Source of the DNA: Enterococcus_D entomosocium
Lineage (GTDB): Bacteria > Bacillota > Bacilli > Lactobacillales > Enterococcaceae
Length of the DNA: 64,000 nucleotides
Reading direction: 5' to 3' (one strand)
NCBI RefSeq assembly: GCF_030441895.1
Contig: NZ_JARJAS010000008.1
The notes under the pieces are model-generated. The model searched no databases. It saw only the letters and a program-made list of their open reading frames with translations, and was not told the DNA's origin. The first letter of the stretch is position 1. Each line of letters opens with the position of its first letter. Shown one piece after another: positions 8,039 through 16,772 of the stretch. The position numbers and the translations under genes are program-made.

Positions 8039-10480
8039 ATGAGCAATTATATTTATTCAGTAAAGCAAGGCACTTCTATCAATCGCTGGCAACGTAGCAC
8101 GCTCCAAAAGCAAAAAGTTGCAAGCAAAGCTAGTTGTATTGATGCTCCTGTAAATATGACGGAAGGATATCAAGAAGTTGAATACCCCATTCGAACAAAC
8201 TTTTTGAGAGAACTTTCGGAGGTGCCTTACCCTAGAAAGCAAGTGTTTTCAGAAGTGTATGATGGCTTTGAAAACCCGAGGGTAGATTTTTCTACTTTTC
8301 AAGCAACACCGCAGAAAGTAAGTACATACTTGCGAGCACAACTACGTTGCCAAGAGAACCAAACGGTGGAATGCGCGTTGGTTACTTGTGGAAGAGCTAT
8401 TCTTTGGATAAACGGAAAATTGCTCACCGATTTTCATCCCTATACGCGAAACCACGGCACGAAAACCACGGTAAATCTTCCTCTTGAACAGGGGGATAAC
8501 GAGCTGATCGTGTACATGGATGATCTAGCCGAGCGGGACGTAAACTTTTTTGTTGAATTAAAAATTTTGTCGAATCATCACTTTCAAGTCGTGTTACCTT
8601 TATCGTATGACGATACGATTCTTCAACAGGCAGAGGATTTCTTGAATGGTCTTTATTTTGAAAAAGACTTTTATTCTAAAGGGGAAGTAAGTATCTGTTC
8701 AGACTATGATTATTTTGAAAAAGTCTTTGTTACTTATGAAGAAGTTACCTTTACAGAAGAAGTCGGGGGAAATATCACAGATTTCCGACGAGAAAGTCAG
8801 TTTCTGCCGTTAAATAATCAACGTATTTCCTTAGGTGATGTAGAAGACATCCCTACCTCAGGACTAACGCATCTATTTGTGGGGGTTTTACTTCCGGATC
8901 AAACATATCTGTTCAAGAAATTTGTTTTTACAGTTTATAACGAAGAAAAACTCGCGCGTCAATTAGGTGGAAATTTAGAAGAAAGAAAAGCGACAGCGCT
9001 GACGATTTTTTCAAAACTGGCTATTCAGGATATGAACAGTGCGTTAGCCGAAATTCACTTAACGGGTTTCTTGTCAGAAGAGTGCTGGGAAAAACTCCAG
9101 CCTGCTTTTCGTATGATCGAAGAGCGGGGAGATTGTGCAGATTTTATGTTCGCACCGTTGTTAGGCTTTTGGCTAGGGAAAAAAGAGCAATTGCCAGAAA
9201 AGCTAAGGACAAAATTAAAAGATTTGGCGATACATTTTCGGTATTGGATCGATGAACCTGGCAATGATGTTATGTGGTACTTCAGTGAAAACCATTCCTT
9301 GTTGTTTCATACCTGCCAATATTTTGCTGGGTGCTTGCTTCCGGAGGAGACGTTTGTAACGAGTGGGAGACAGGGAAGTCAACAATACGATTTAGGAAAA
9401 CACCGTTTGTTACAGTGGTTTGAGCAATTTGAACACTATGGGTTTTCTGAATGGAATTCTACTACGTATCTCCCTATCGATTTAATCGGATTTTTCAGCC
9501 TTTATACGAATGCACCAGATGAAGAGATAAGAGATGCAGCGAAAAAAGCATTGGATTTCACCTTCACAATCATGGCTGTAAATTCTCATGGAGGAACGCT
9601 TTCCTCTACATTCGGTAGAACCTATGAGCACGATTTGAAAGCCATGCGTTTAGGAGAACTCAGTAATATATTAGCGATTGCTTGGGACCGAGGAAATTTT
9701 AATTACGCCTTACGAGCATCGACACTGTTTTGCCTATCTGATTATGTTCCACCAAAAGAGTGCTTGTCTTTAATTGATTTAAAGCCAAATGAGGAATTGA
9801 CCGTAACTTACCTTCAGGGAATCAATCAAGTGCAGACGTATCTTTATAAATGTCGAGAATATTCACTTGCTAGTGGGATCGACTATCATTGCTTTGAAAA
9901 GGGCCACCAGCAACATATGATGAACGTTTCCTTAGGCAGTGATGGGACACAGCTTTGGATTAATAACCCAGGTGAGTTTATGCATAGTGGCGAAAATCGA
10001 CCTAGTTATTGGGCCGGAAATGGCAGAATGCCTTGTATTAAACAATTTAAAAATGTTCTGTGTATGAAATACAATTTATCGAAGGCATATGTACCGTTTA
10101 TCCACATGTATGTGCCTTATTGGAATTTAGATCAGGTAGATATGGATGATTCTAATTGGCTTTTTATCAAAAAAGATCAAAGCTACCTTGGTGTTTACTT
10201 CTCGCAAGGGTATAAAATGCAGCAAAGCGGGGATACTCGTGGGAGAGACATCATTTCTGAAGGAATAGATCATACGGTACTTGTAAAGTGCGGGAGCAGG
10301 AATGAGTTTTCAACTTTTGAGTCTTTTATAGCAGCGGTCAAAAAAGCGAAAATGACCGATGAGTCGTTTGATGATTCTCAATTTGGCTTGTTCGTTTGGA
10401 ATGAGATTGACCATCTTGCGTCGTACCAAGTAATGCCAGTTGTAAAAATGAAAGAGGGAGCAGAGCATGAAGAAACTTAA
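8039..10480 (+). CDS. Unrecognised 813-residue protein of the glycan locus, possible glycosidase or lyase
   Basis: Cytoplasmic protein with no signal peptide. Residues 1-190 look like beta-rich jelly-roll modules (ALVTCGRAILWINGKLLTDF resembles GH2-type sugar-binding domains). Residues 320-600 are helical and suggest an alpha/alpha toroid, with conserved-looking aromatic and acidic stretches (MWYFSENHSLLFHTCQYFAG, EQFEHYGFSEWNSTTYLP, TFGRTYEHD). The C-terminal 180 residues are again beta-rich. This order resembles heparinase-type lyases and several (alpha/alpha)6 glycosidases. It lies between the binding protein and the permeases and overlaps permease 1 by 14 bases. I cannot place it in a CAZy family. 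Confidence 0.55.
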   Translation: MSNYIYSVKQGTSINRWQRSTLQKQKVASKASCIDAPVNMTEGYQEVEYPIRTNFLRELSEVPYPRKQVFSEVYDGFENPRVDFSTFQATPQKVSTYLRAQLRCQENQTVECALVTCGRAILWINGKLLTDFHPYTRNHGTKTTVNLPLEQGDNELIVYMDDLAERDVNFFVELKILSNHHFQVVLPLSYDDTILQQAEDFLNGLYFEKDFYSKGEVSICSDYDYFEKVFVTYEEVTFTEEVGGNITDFRRESQFLPLNNQRISLGDVEDIPTSGLTHLFVGVLLPDQTYLFKKFVFTVYNEEKLARQLGGNLEERKATALTIFSKLAIQDMNSALAEIHLTGFLSEECWEKLQPAFRMIEERGDCADFMFAPLLGFWLGKKEQLPEKLRTKLKDLAIHFRYWIDEPGNDVMWYFSENHSLLFHTCQYFAGCLLPEETFVTSGRQGSQQYDLGKHRLLQWFEQFEHYGFSEWNSTTYLPIDLIGFFSLYTNAPDEEIRDAAKKALDFTFTIMAVNSHGGTLSSTFGRTYEHDLKAMRLGELSNILAIAWDRGNFNYALRASTLFCLSDYVPPKECLSLIDLKPNEELTVTYLQGINQVQTYLYKCREYSLASGIDYHCFEKGHQQHMMNVSLGSDGTQLWINNPGEFMHSGENRPSYWAGNGRMPCIKQFKNVLCMKYNLSKAYVPFIHMYVPYWNLDQVDMDDSNWLFIKKDQSYLGVYFSQGYKMQQSGDTRGRDIISEGIDHTVLVKCGSRNEFSTFESFIAAVKKAKMTDESFDDSQFGLFVWNEIDHLASYQVMPVVKMKEGAEHEET

Positions 10481-11336
10481 AAAAAATATATGGCCTTTAG
10501 TTTTTACGGGAGTCAATATTGTCCTGTTCATTACTTTTTTTCTCATACCAGCAATTCTGGGTTTCTATTACTCTTTAACGGATTATAAAGGATTTGGGAC
10601 TGCTAACTTTCTTGGTTTTGCTAACTATATTGCTTTATTTCAAGATGCGAGTTTTTATCGTTCCTTATTCCGAACCTTTACCTATGCAATTTTCTTGGTG
10701 CCACTGATTTACGCTGTGTCTTTAGGAATTGCCATCTTGTTGAATAACAAGCACACAAAAGGAAAACTCTTAGGGAAAATAGTTTTCTTTTTACCTTGGA
10801 CAATTTCAGGAATTGTCGCTGGGGTTATTTGGAAATGGCTGTTTGGAGAAAATTTTGGTTTTGTAAACTACATCATTGGGAATTTAGGTGGAGAATCCGT
10901 TCCGTGGTTTTCCAATGCAAGCGCGGCATTTGCTGTCATTCTGTTAGCAGCACTTTGGGGCGGGACCGCATTTAATATGTTGCAATTTATGTCTGCGCTC
11001 AAGAACATACCTAAATCATACTACGAGGCAGCAGATATTGATGGTGCCTCATCCTTTCAAAAGTTTTTGTACATTACGATTCCTTCATTAAAACCAACTA
11101 GTTTTATGGTGATCCTATTAGCTAGTATTGGGGCCATGAAAGAATTTGCTTTAGTTCAATCCTTAACGAATGGTGGACCAGGCACAGCAAATATGTTCAT
11201 TGTGCAATACATTTATACAACTGGATTTGACAAGATGAGGGTTGGGTATGCCAGTGCAGCCTCTATGGTATTATTTGCAATCTTGTTAGTTCTCGGACTC
11301 GTTCAAATGAAAATTGGAGGTGGTAAAAATGAATGA
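10467..11336 (+). CDS. ABC sugar permease 1 (MalF/UgpA type)
   Basis: Membrane protein of 289 residues with six helices and the EAA loop YYEAADIDGASSFQKFLYIT near residues 186-205, which docks the ATPase. GAGGGAG precedes the ATG. It overlaps the end of the 813-residue gene and the start of permease 2, so the three are coupled. No ATP-binding subunit is encoded in the locus. A shared MsmK-type ATPase from elsewhere is expected, as is usual for CUT1 importers in this group. Confidence 0.92.
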   Translation: MKKLKKNIWPLVFTGVNIVLFITFFLIPAILGFYYSLTDYKGFGTANFLGFANYIALFQDASFYRSLFRTFTYAIFLVPLIYAVSLGIAILLNNKHTKGKLLGKIVFFLPWTISGIVAGVIWKWLFGENFGFVNYIIGNLGGESVPWFSNASAAFAVILLAALWGGTAFNMLQFMSALKNIPKSYYEAADIDGASSFQKFLYITIPSLKPTSFMVILLASIGAMKEFALVQSLTNGGPGTANMFIVQYIYTTGFDKMRVGYASAASMVLFAILLVLGLVQMKIGGGKNE

Positions 11337-12168
11337 CACTTCAAAGCTTCACGATAAAACGAGCACAATCATTCTCACAGTGGCTCTGATTCTTGTGGCT
11401 ATGTTGTACTTGTTCCCACTAGTATGGTTTGTACTTAGCTCTTTTAAACCCGGGTCAGAATTATTTTCCTACCCGTTAAGTATCTTGCCAGAGAACGCAA
11501 CTGTGCAGAATTATCTTGATGCATGGACAAGTCTGGATTTCGTAAAATACTTTACGAACACCATGAAGTCGTCAGTTATTACCACGATATTAACGGTTAT
11601 TGCCAGTGCAACATGTGGCTTTGCGTTTGCAAAATATGACATGAAGTGGTTGAAATTCTTCTTTGTCTGTATTATTGCAACTACGATGTTACCTACCGAA
11701 GTAATCATGAATCCAGTATTTACGGTGATTCGTAAATTAGGTTTGTATGATAGTTTGGCTGGGATCATTATTCCTTCAATCAATACTGCTACAGGAATTT
11801 TCATGTTCAGAACCTTCTTTGTCTCTATTCCGGATGACTTAATCGAGTCTGCGCGAATCGATGGAGCTTCAGATGGCACAATATTTATGAAAATCATGTT
11901 ACCCATTGCCAAACCAATCATTATGACGCTGAGCATCTTTTCTTTCCAATGGCGGTGGAATGATTACATTTGGCCGTTGATAGTTTTGAACGACCCCAAG
12001 AAATACACTTTCCAGGTAGCCATCAGGAGCTTGGTGGGGGCAGAAAATGTGAACTGGACCGTGTTAATTGCTGCCTCAGTGATTTCAATTATTCCATTAG
12101 TATTAGTGTTTATCGTGTTCCAACGTTATATCTTAGATTCTGGTGCGACAACTGGGATGAAAGACTAA
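11329..12168 (+). CDS. ABC sugar permease 2 (MalG/UgpE type)
   Basis: Membrane protein of about 279 residues with six helices and the EAA loop LIESARIDGASDGTIFMKIM. The frame extends to a TTG at 11314, but GGAGGT just upstream of the ATG at 11329 fixes the start there, eight bases inside permease 1. With the lipoprotein at 6709 it forms the oligosaccharide importer. Confidence 0.92.
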   Translation: MNDTSKLHDKTSTIILTVALILVAMLYLFPLVWFVLSSFKPGSELFSYPLSILPENATVQNYLDAWTSLDFVKYFTNTMKSSVITTILTVIASATCGFAFAKYDMKWLKFFFVCIIATTMLPTEVIMNPVFTVIRKLGLYDSLAGIIIPSINTATGIFMFRTFFVSIPDDLIESARIDGASDGTIFMKIMLPIAKPIIMTLSIFSFQWRWNDYIWPLIVLNDPKKYTFQVAIRSLVGAENVNWTVLIAASVISIIPLVLVFIVFQRYILDSGATTGMKD

Positions 12169-12193
12169 TTATGAATGAAAGCGAGGAAAGCGA

Positions 12194-15175
12194 ATGTTTA
12201 CGACAAACTATTTGTCAGATCCCAAGCGCATTCATGAAAATAGAGAAAGCTCGCGAAGTTATTATCTTCCCTATGCTCCAACGGATGATCATGACAATTC
12301 TTCGCGAGTTTTGTCATTGAATGGTTTTTGGCGATTTCGATATTTTACATCTCATCTAGATATTGAAAAAGAGCAATTTTTTTCTGATGAATTTTGGCAA
12401 AATAGTAACCTGATTCCTGTACCTAGCAATTGGCAAATGGAAGGGTATGGGAAACCGCACTATACAAATATCCAATATCCATTCCCAATCAATCCACCCT
12501 ATACATTTTCTGAGATTCCGGTAGGGGTTTATCGCTGTGATTTTAGCTATGACCCTCGAAAAATGCAGCAGTTTCTTAGGTTTGAAGGTGTAGATAATTG
12601 CTTTGCTTTGTATCTGAATGGGAAGTATATAGGATTTAGTAAGGGCAGCCGTAATCCAGCTGAATTTGATGTAACCGCTTATATCCAAGAGGGTGAGAAT
12701 CAACTCGTCATCGAGGTTTTCCAATGGTCCGATAGTTCTTATATTGAAGATCAAGATATGTGGTGGTTAAGTGGTATCTTTCGTGAGGTAGCGTTACTTA
12801 GTCGCCCCAAAGAATGTATTTGGGATTTCCAAATTCAAACATCTTTTGATAGCAATTATGAGAACGGCATTTTGGCGATTGATTTTCCAAAAATTCATGG
12901 GAATCAGCTCGCTTGCGAAGTCTTTTTAGAAAAAGAAGCCATTGTCTTTCAAAAAAAGATCGTGATAGATAAAGATAATCATTGTTTTGCTTTTCCAGTC
13001 GTTTCACCAAAAAAATGGACTGCTGAAACGCCAGAACTGTATCGGTTGCGCTTGGTCACTTCAGAAGAGGAAATTTGTCAGGAAATTGGCTTCAGAGAAG
13101 TTGCTCTTTTGGAAAATAAAATTTGTATTAATGGCAAACCAATTCTCTTTAAAGGAGTCAATCATCATGAGTTTCATGAGACGAAGGGGCGAGCTTTGCC
13201 AAGAGGTTTTTTAGAAGAAGAAATCCATTTGATAAAACAAGCGCATTTCAATGCCATTCGAGCTGCTCATTATCCTCATAGCCCTGAATTTTATCAGTTG
13301 TGTGATCGCTATGGATTATACGTGATGGATGAAGCGGATTTAGAATGTCATGGCATAGGAAGTACCGGTGATCAAAATTTTTTGAGTAGCAGTCAAGAAT
13401 GGAAAGAAGCGTATCTTGATCGCATGAAACAAATGGTCGAACGCGACAAGAACTATACTTCAATCATTATCTGGTCGGTAGGAAATGAGTCTGGAAATGG
13501 GACTAATCATGAAGCCATGATTCGTTGGTGCCGTGAAAAAGATCCTACTCGTTTGATTCACCATGAAGGAGAGTCCCGCGATTGTCTCTCAGAAACGGAT
13601 GGACGCTACGTTAAAGATGTTCAACAAGCCGATTTTAATTCTAGAATGTATGCGACGATGCGGGAATTACAAGAGGTCGTCGATAATCCGAAAGTTATCA
13701 AACCCTACATCCTCTGTGAATATGGACATGCGATGGGGAATGGTCCCGGTTCGTTAAAAGAGTACTGGGAAATGTTTTATAAGGAACCGCAATTACAAGG
13801 GGGCTTTTTATGGGAATGGAAAGATCAAGGAATCAAAGCAAAGCGAGAGGGACAACCAACCTATTTATACGGCGGCGACTTCGGTGATATTCCTAATGAC
13901 TACAATTTTGTTCTGGATGGGTTAATGACGCCTGATTTGCAACCATCACCTAGTTATTTAGATATTCAGCGACAACAAGAACCAATCACCATTGATTTTT
14001 CCTCATATGAAGTTGGAAAAATAATCCTACGCAATCGCAATCATTTCAAAGACCTGCTAGGTATGAAGTGTTGTTTTGAAATGAAAAGAGAGCAAGAAGT
14101 GTTAGCAAGAAAGATAGTGACCGTCAATTTGCCTCACGAAAAAGACGTCGAAATTACGTTGCCTAGGGATTTGTTGAATACAGAAAAGGGTAACCTTTTA
14201 AAAGTGTTGATTTTCGATGATCAAAAAGCACTTCATGGCAAACTAGCTAATATTGTCGCATCTATGCCAGTTGAAGGATTCTCTCTACCTGAGCCAGAAC
14301 CTGATTTGCTCATTTTTAATGAAATTCAGGATGATGCAAAAATTTTGCTGCTCCAACATGGAACAAACTATTTGAGAGTGGATAAAGTCAGTGGCAAATG
14401 GCAGTTTATGAACGAACAACAAGACATTTATCTAGCTTCGCCAGAAAGTATTTTTTGGCGACCGACAACAAACAATGATTTTATTTCTAGTGAAACGTGG
14501 CGGGAGTATGGTGTTGATCGCATGCTAACAAATGTAATAAGCTGCAGTATTGTCGCCAATGATTCTGAGAAATTGAAGCTATCTTTAAGGGAAGCAATTG
14601 GGCCAGCAGGGAAGTTTTGGCATATTGAGCAAACATCGACGATTACTTTCTTCAAGGATGGTCGAGTTATCTATGAAATTTCTGGGGAGCCTAAAGATAA
14701 CTATCCGCTGACAGTTCCCCGTATCGGACTTGTTTGGCAGCTGCATAAACAGTTTGATAAAACTTGCTGGTCTGGGAAGGGGCCCATAGAAACCTATGCA
14801 GATACCGAAAATGGGAGTTACTTTGATGTATTTTCCCAGGCCACAGATGAGCTGAGTTTCCGATATTTGTATCCACAAGAAAGTGGTAATCACTGCCAGA
14901 CGAAGTGGGCAACATTCAAGGCAGACAGCCAATTAGCACTCAAGTTTCAAGGAAACCATTCCTTTAATTTTAGTGTACATCCTTATTCTGTTGCGGCTAT
15001 TGATTCTGCACAACATCTTCATGAATTAAAAAAAGCAGACCGCTACTATTTGTACATCGATTATCAACAGCACGGGATTGGTTCTAGAAGCTGTGGTCCT
15101 GATGTATTAGACAAATACCAACTACATTTACAAAAGTATCATTATCAATTTGAGGTAAGAATAAAAGGAGTGTGA
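12194..15175 (+). CDS. GH2 beta-galactosidase, LacZ type
   Basis: Cytoplasmic enzyme of 993 residues with the full LacZ domain order: sugar-binding jelly roll, Ig-like domain, TIM barrel, second Ig-like domain and C-terminal Bgal_small_N. The acid/base is Glu432 in VGNESGNG and the nucleophile Glu509 in LCEYGHAMGNG. GAGGAAAGCG precedes the ATG. It should remove beta-linked galactose from imported oligosaccharides. A closely related specificity such as beta-glucuronidase is less likely because of the LacZ-like C-terminus. Confidence 0.9.
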   Translation: MFTTNYLSDPKRIHENRESSRSYYLPYAPTDDHDNSSRVLSLNGFWRFRYFTSHLDIEKEQFFSDEFWQNSNLIPVPSNWQMEGYGKPHYTNIQYPFPINPPYTFSEIPVGVYRCDFSYDPRKMQQFLRFEGVDNCFALYLNGKYIGFSKGSRNPAEFDVTAYIQEGENQLVIEVFQWSDSSYIEDQDMWWLSGIFREVALLSRPKECIWDFQIQTSFDSNYENGILAIDFPKIHGNQLACEVFLEKEAIVFQKKIVIDKDNHCFAFPVVSPKKWTAETPELYRLRLVTSEEEICQEIGFREVALLENKICINGKPILFKGVNHHEFHETKGRALPRGFLEEEIHLIKQAHFNAIRAAHYPHSPEFYQLCDRYGLYVMDEADLECHGIGSTGDQNFLSSSQEWKEAYLDRMKQMVERDKNYTSIIIWSVGNESGNGTNHEAMIRWCREKDPTRLIHHEGESRDCLSETDGRYVKDVQQADFNSRMYATMRELQEVVDNPKVIKPYILCEYGHAMGNGPGSLKEYWEMFYKEPQLQGGFLWEWKDQGIKAKREGQPTYLYGGDFGDIPNDYNFVLDGLMTPDLQPSPSYLDIQRQQEPITIDFSSYEVGKIILRNRNHFKDLLGMKCCFEMKREQEVLARKIVTVNLPHEKDVEITLPRDLLNTEKGNLLKVLIFDDQKALHGKLANIVASMPVEGFSLPEPEPDLLIFNEIQDDAKILLLQHGTNYLRVDKVSGKWQFMNEQQDIYLASPESIFWRPTTNNDFISSETWREYGVDRMLTNVISCSIVANDSEKLKLSLREAIGPAGKFWHIEQTSTITFFKDGRVIYEISGEPKDNYPLTVPRIGLVWQLHKQFDKTCWSGKGPIETYADTENGSYFDVFSQATDELSFRYLYPQESGNHCQTKWATFKADSQLALKFQGNHSFNFSVHPYSVAAIDSAQHLHELKKADRYYLYIDYQQHGIGSRSCGPDVLDKYQLHLQKYHYQFEVRIKGV

Positions 15176-15179
15176 TTAA

Positions 15180-16679
15180 GTGAAAGCTAGTACACGAATT
15201 TCACAGACGCAACAAATTTCGAGAATCGATTGTCGAATTTATGGTTCATTTATTGAGCACATGGGGCGAGCCGTTTATGAAGGAATTTATCAACCAAATC
15301 ATGAAACGAGTGACGAAAATGGGTTTCGCCAAGATGTTCTAAAGCTTGTACAAGAGTTGTCTGTTCCAATTGTTCGCTATCCTGGAGGGAATTTTTTGTC
15401 TGGTTATCGTTGGGAGGATGGCATAGGACCGAAAGAAAATCGTCCTCAGCGATTGGACTTAGCATGGCAAAGTGTTGAAACAAATGAAGTGGGATTGCAT
15501 GAGTATATGCATTGGGCGCAGAAGTGCGGGACTGAAGTGAATATGGCAGTTAATTTGGGGACACGGGGCATTGATGCAGCACGTAATCTTGTTGAATATT
15601 GCAATTTTGAGGGAGGTACCTATTGGTCTGATCTTCGAAAGCAAAATGGAGATGAAAAACCCTTTGCAATTAAGACTTGGTGTTTAGGGAATGAGATGGA
15701 CGGAGATTGGCAAATTGGACATAAGACTGCAGAAGAATATGGTCGCTTAGCAGAAGAAACAGCAAAAGCAATGAAATGGGTTGATGATTCAATTGAACTA
15801 GTTGTGTGTGGCAGTTCCAGCAGTACTCGACCGACATTCGTGGATTGGGAATTAACGGTACTGGATCACACCTATGAATATGTCGATTACTTATCACTGC
15901 ATCAATATTACGACAATAAAACAGATAACCTTGCTGAATTTTTGGCCAAGTCAGAAGATATGGATCGTTTTATCAAATCTGTAATAGCAATTTGCGACAC
16001 GATGAAAGCAAAAAAACGAAGTGACAAGACTATGATGTTGTCCTTTGATGAATGGAACGTCTGGTACCACTCCAATGAAGAGACGGCGGCGCAAAAACCA
16101 TGGACGGTAGCACCGCACATTTTGGAAGATATCTACAATTTTGAAGATGCTTTGCTTGTTGGCAGCATGCTCATTACATTGTTAAAGAACTCTGACCGAG
16201 TGAAGATTGCTTGTTTAGCGCAATTGGTAAACGTGATCGCACCGATTATGACCGAAAAAAATGGAACCGCTTGGAAGCAGACCATCTTCTATCCGTACCA
16301 ACAAGCTTCATTGTATGGACATGGCCAAGCATTAACGACAAAAGTTGATGTAGCAACTTATGATACAAACCAATTCAAGAATGTGCCCTATCTTGACAGT
16401 ATTGCTATTTTGAACGATGAAAAAAATGAGTTAGTCATTTTCTCTGTTAATAAGCATCGTTGTGAAGAAATTGCATTCACAGTTGATTCTGATTTGAGAT
16501 TGGCTAGTGTCATTGAGGCTACTGAAATGGCTGATTATGATCCAAAAGCGGTAAATGGGCCAAATCAAGAGTTAGTTGTCCCTCGTGATTCGTTGGAGCA
16601 GATAGTGATTGACGGAGGAAGAGTTACAATTAACACAAAGCCGCTCTCGTGGAATATGACTAGAATTAGCTTGAATTAA
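15180..16679 (+). CDS. GH51 alpha-L-arabinofuranosidase
   Basis: Cytoplasmic TIM-barrel enzyme of 499 residues starting at a GTG, with AAAAGGAG nine bases upstream and only four bases after the GH2 stop. Early family motif YGSFIEHMGRAVYEGIY. Acid/base Glu172 in CLGNEMDGDW and nucleophile Glu291 in LSFDEWNVWY. The length matches AbfA enzymes. It releases alpha-L-arabinofuranose from arabinan, arabinoxylan or arabinogalactan fragments. Confidence 0.93.
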   Translation: MKASTRISQTQQISRIDCRIYGSFIEHMGRAVYEGIYQPNHETSDENGFRQDVLKLVQELSVPIVRYPGGNFLSGYRWEDGIGPKENRPQRLDLAWQSVETNEVGLHEYMHWAQKCGTEVNMAVNLGTRGIDAARNLVEYCNFEGGTYWSDLRKQNGDEKPFAIKTWCLGNEMDGDWQIGHKTAEEYGRLAEETAKAMKWVDDSIELVVCGSSSSTRPTFVDWELTVLDHTYEYVDYLSLHQYYDNKTDNLAEFLAKSEDMDRFIKSVIAICDTMKAKKRSDKTMMLSFDEWNVWYHSNEETAAQKPWTVAPHILEDIYNFEDALLVGSMLITLLKNSDRVKIACLAQLVNVIAPIMTEKNGTAWKQTIFYPYQQASLYGHGQALTTKVDVATYDTNQFKNVPYLDSIAILNDEKNELVIFSVNKHRCEEIAFTVDSDLRLASVIEATEMADYDPKAVNGPNQELVVPRDSLEQIVIDGGRVTINTKPLSWNMTRISLN

Positions 16680-16691
16680 AGAGGGCATATG

Positions 16692-16760
16692 ACCATGCCT
16701 GATTGTTTAATCAGGGATACAATACTCTTTTCAAGAACAGCCATATGTCTTTTTATGATG
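16692..16760 (+). promoter_or_regulatory. Intercistronic hairpin before the GH95 gene
   Basis: CCTGATT and AATCAGG form a tight stem near 16696-16713, flanked by an outer pair of CATATG and CATATG. No T-run follows. It may set relative expression of the last gene of the operon. Confidence 0.4.
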
Positions 16761-16772
16761 GAGGTACTCAAA

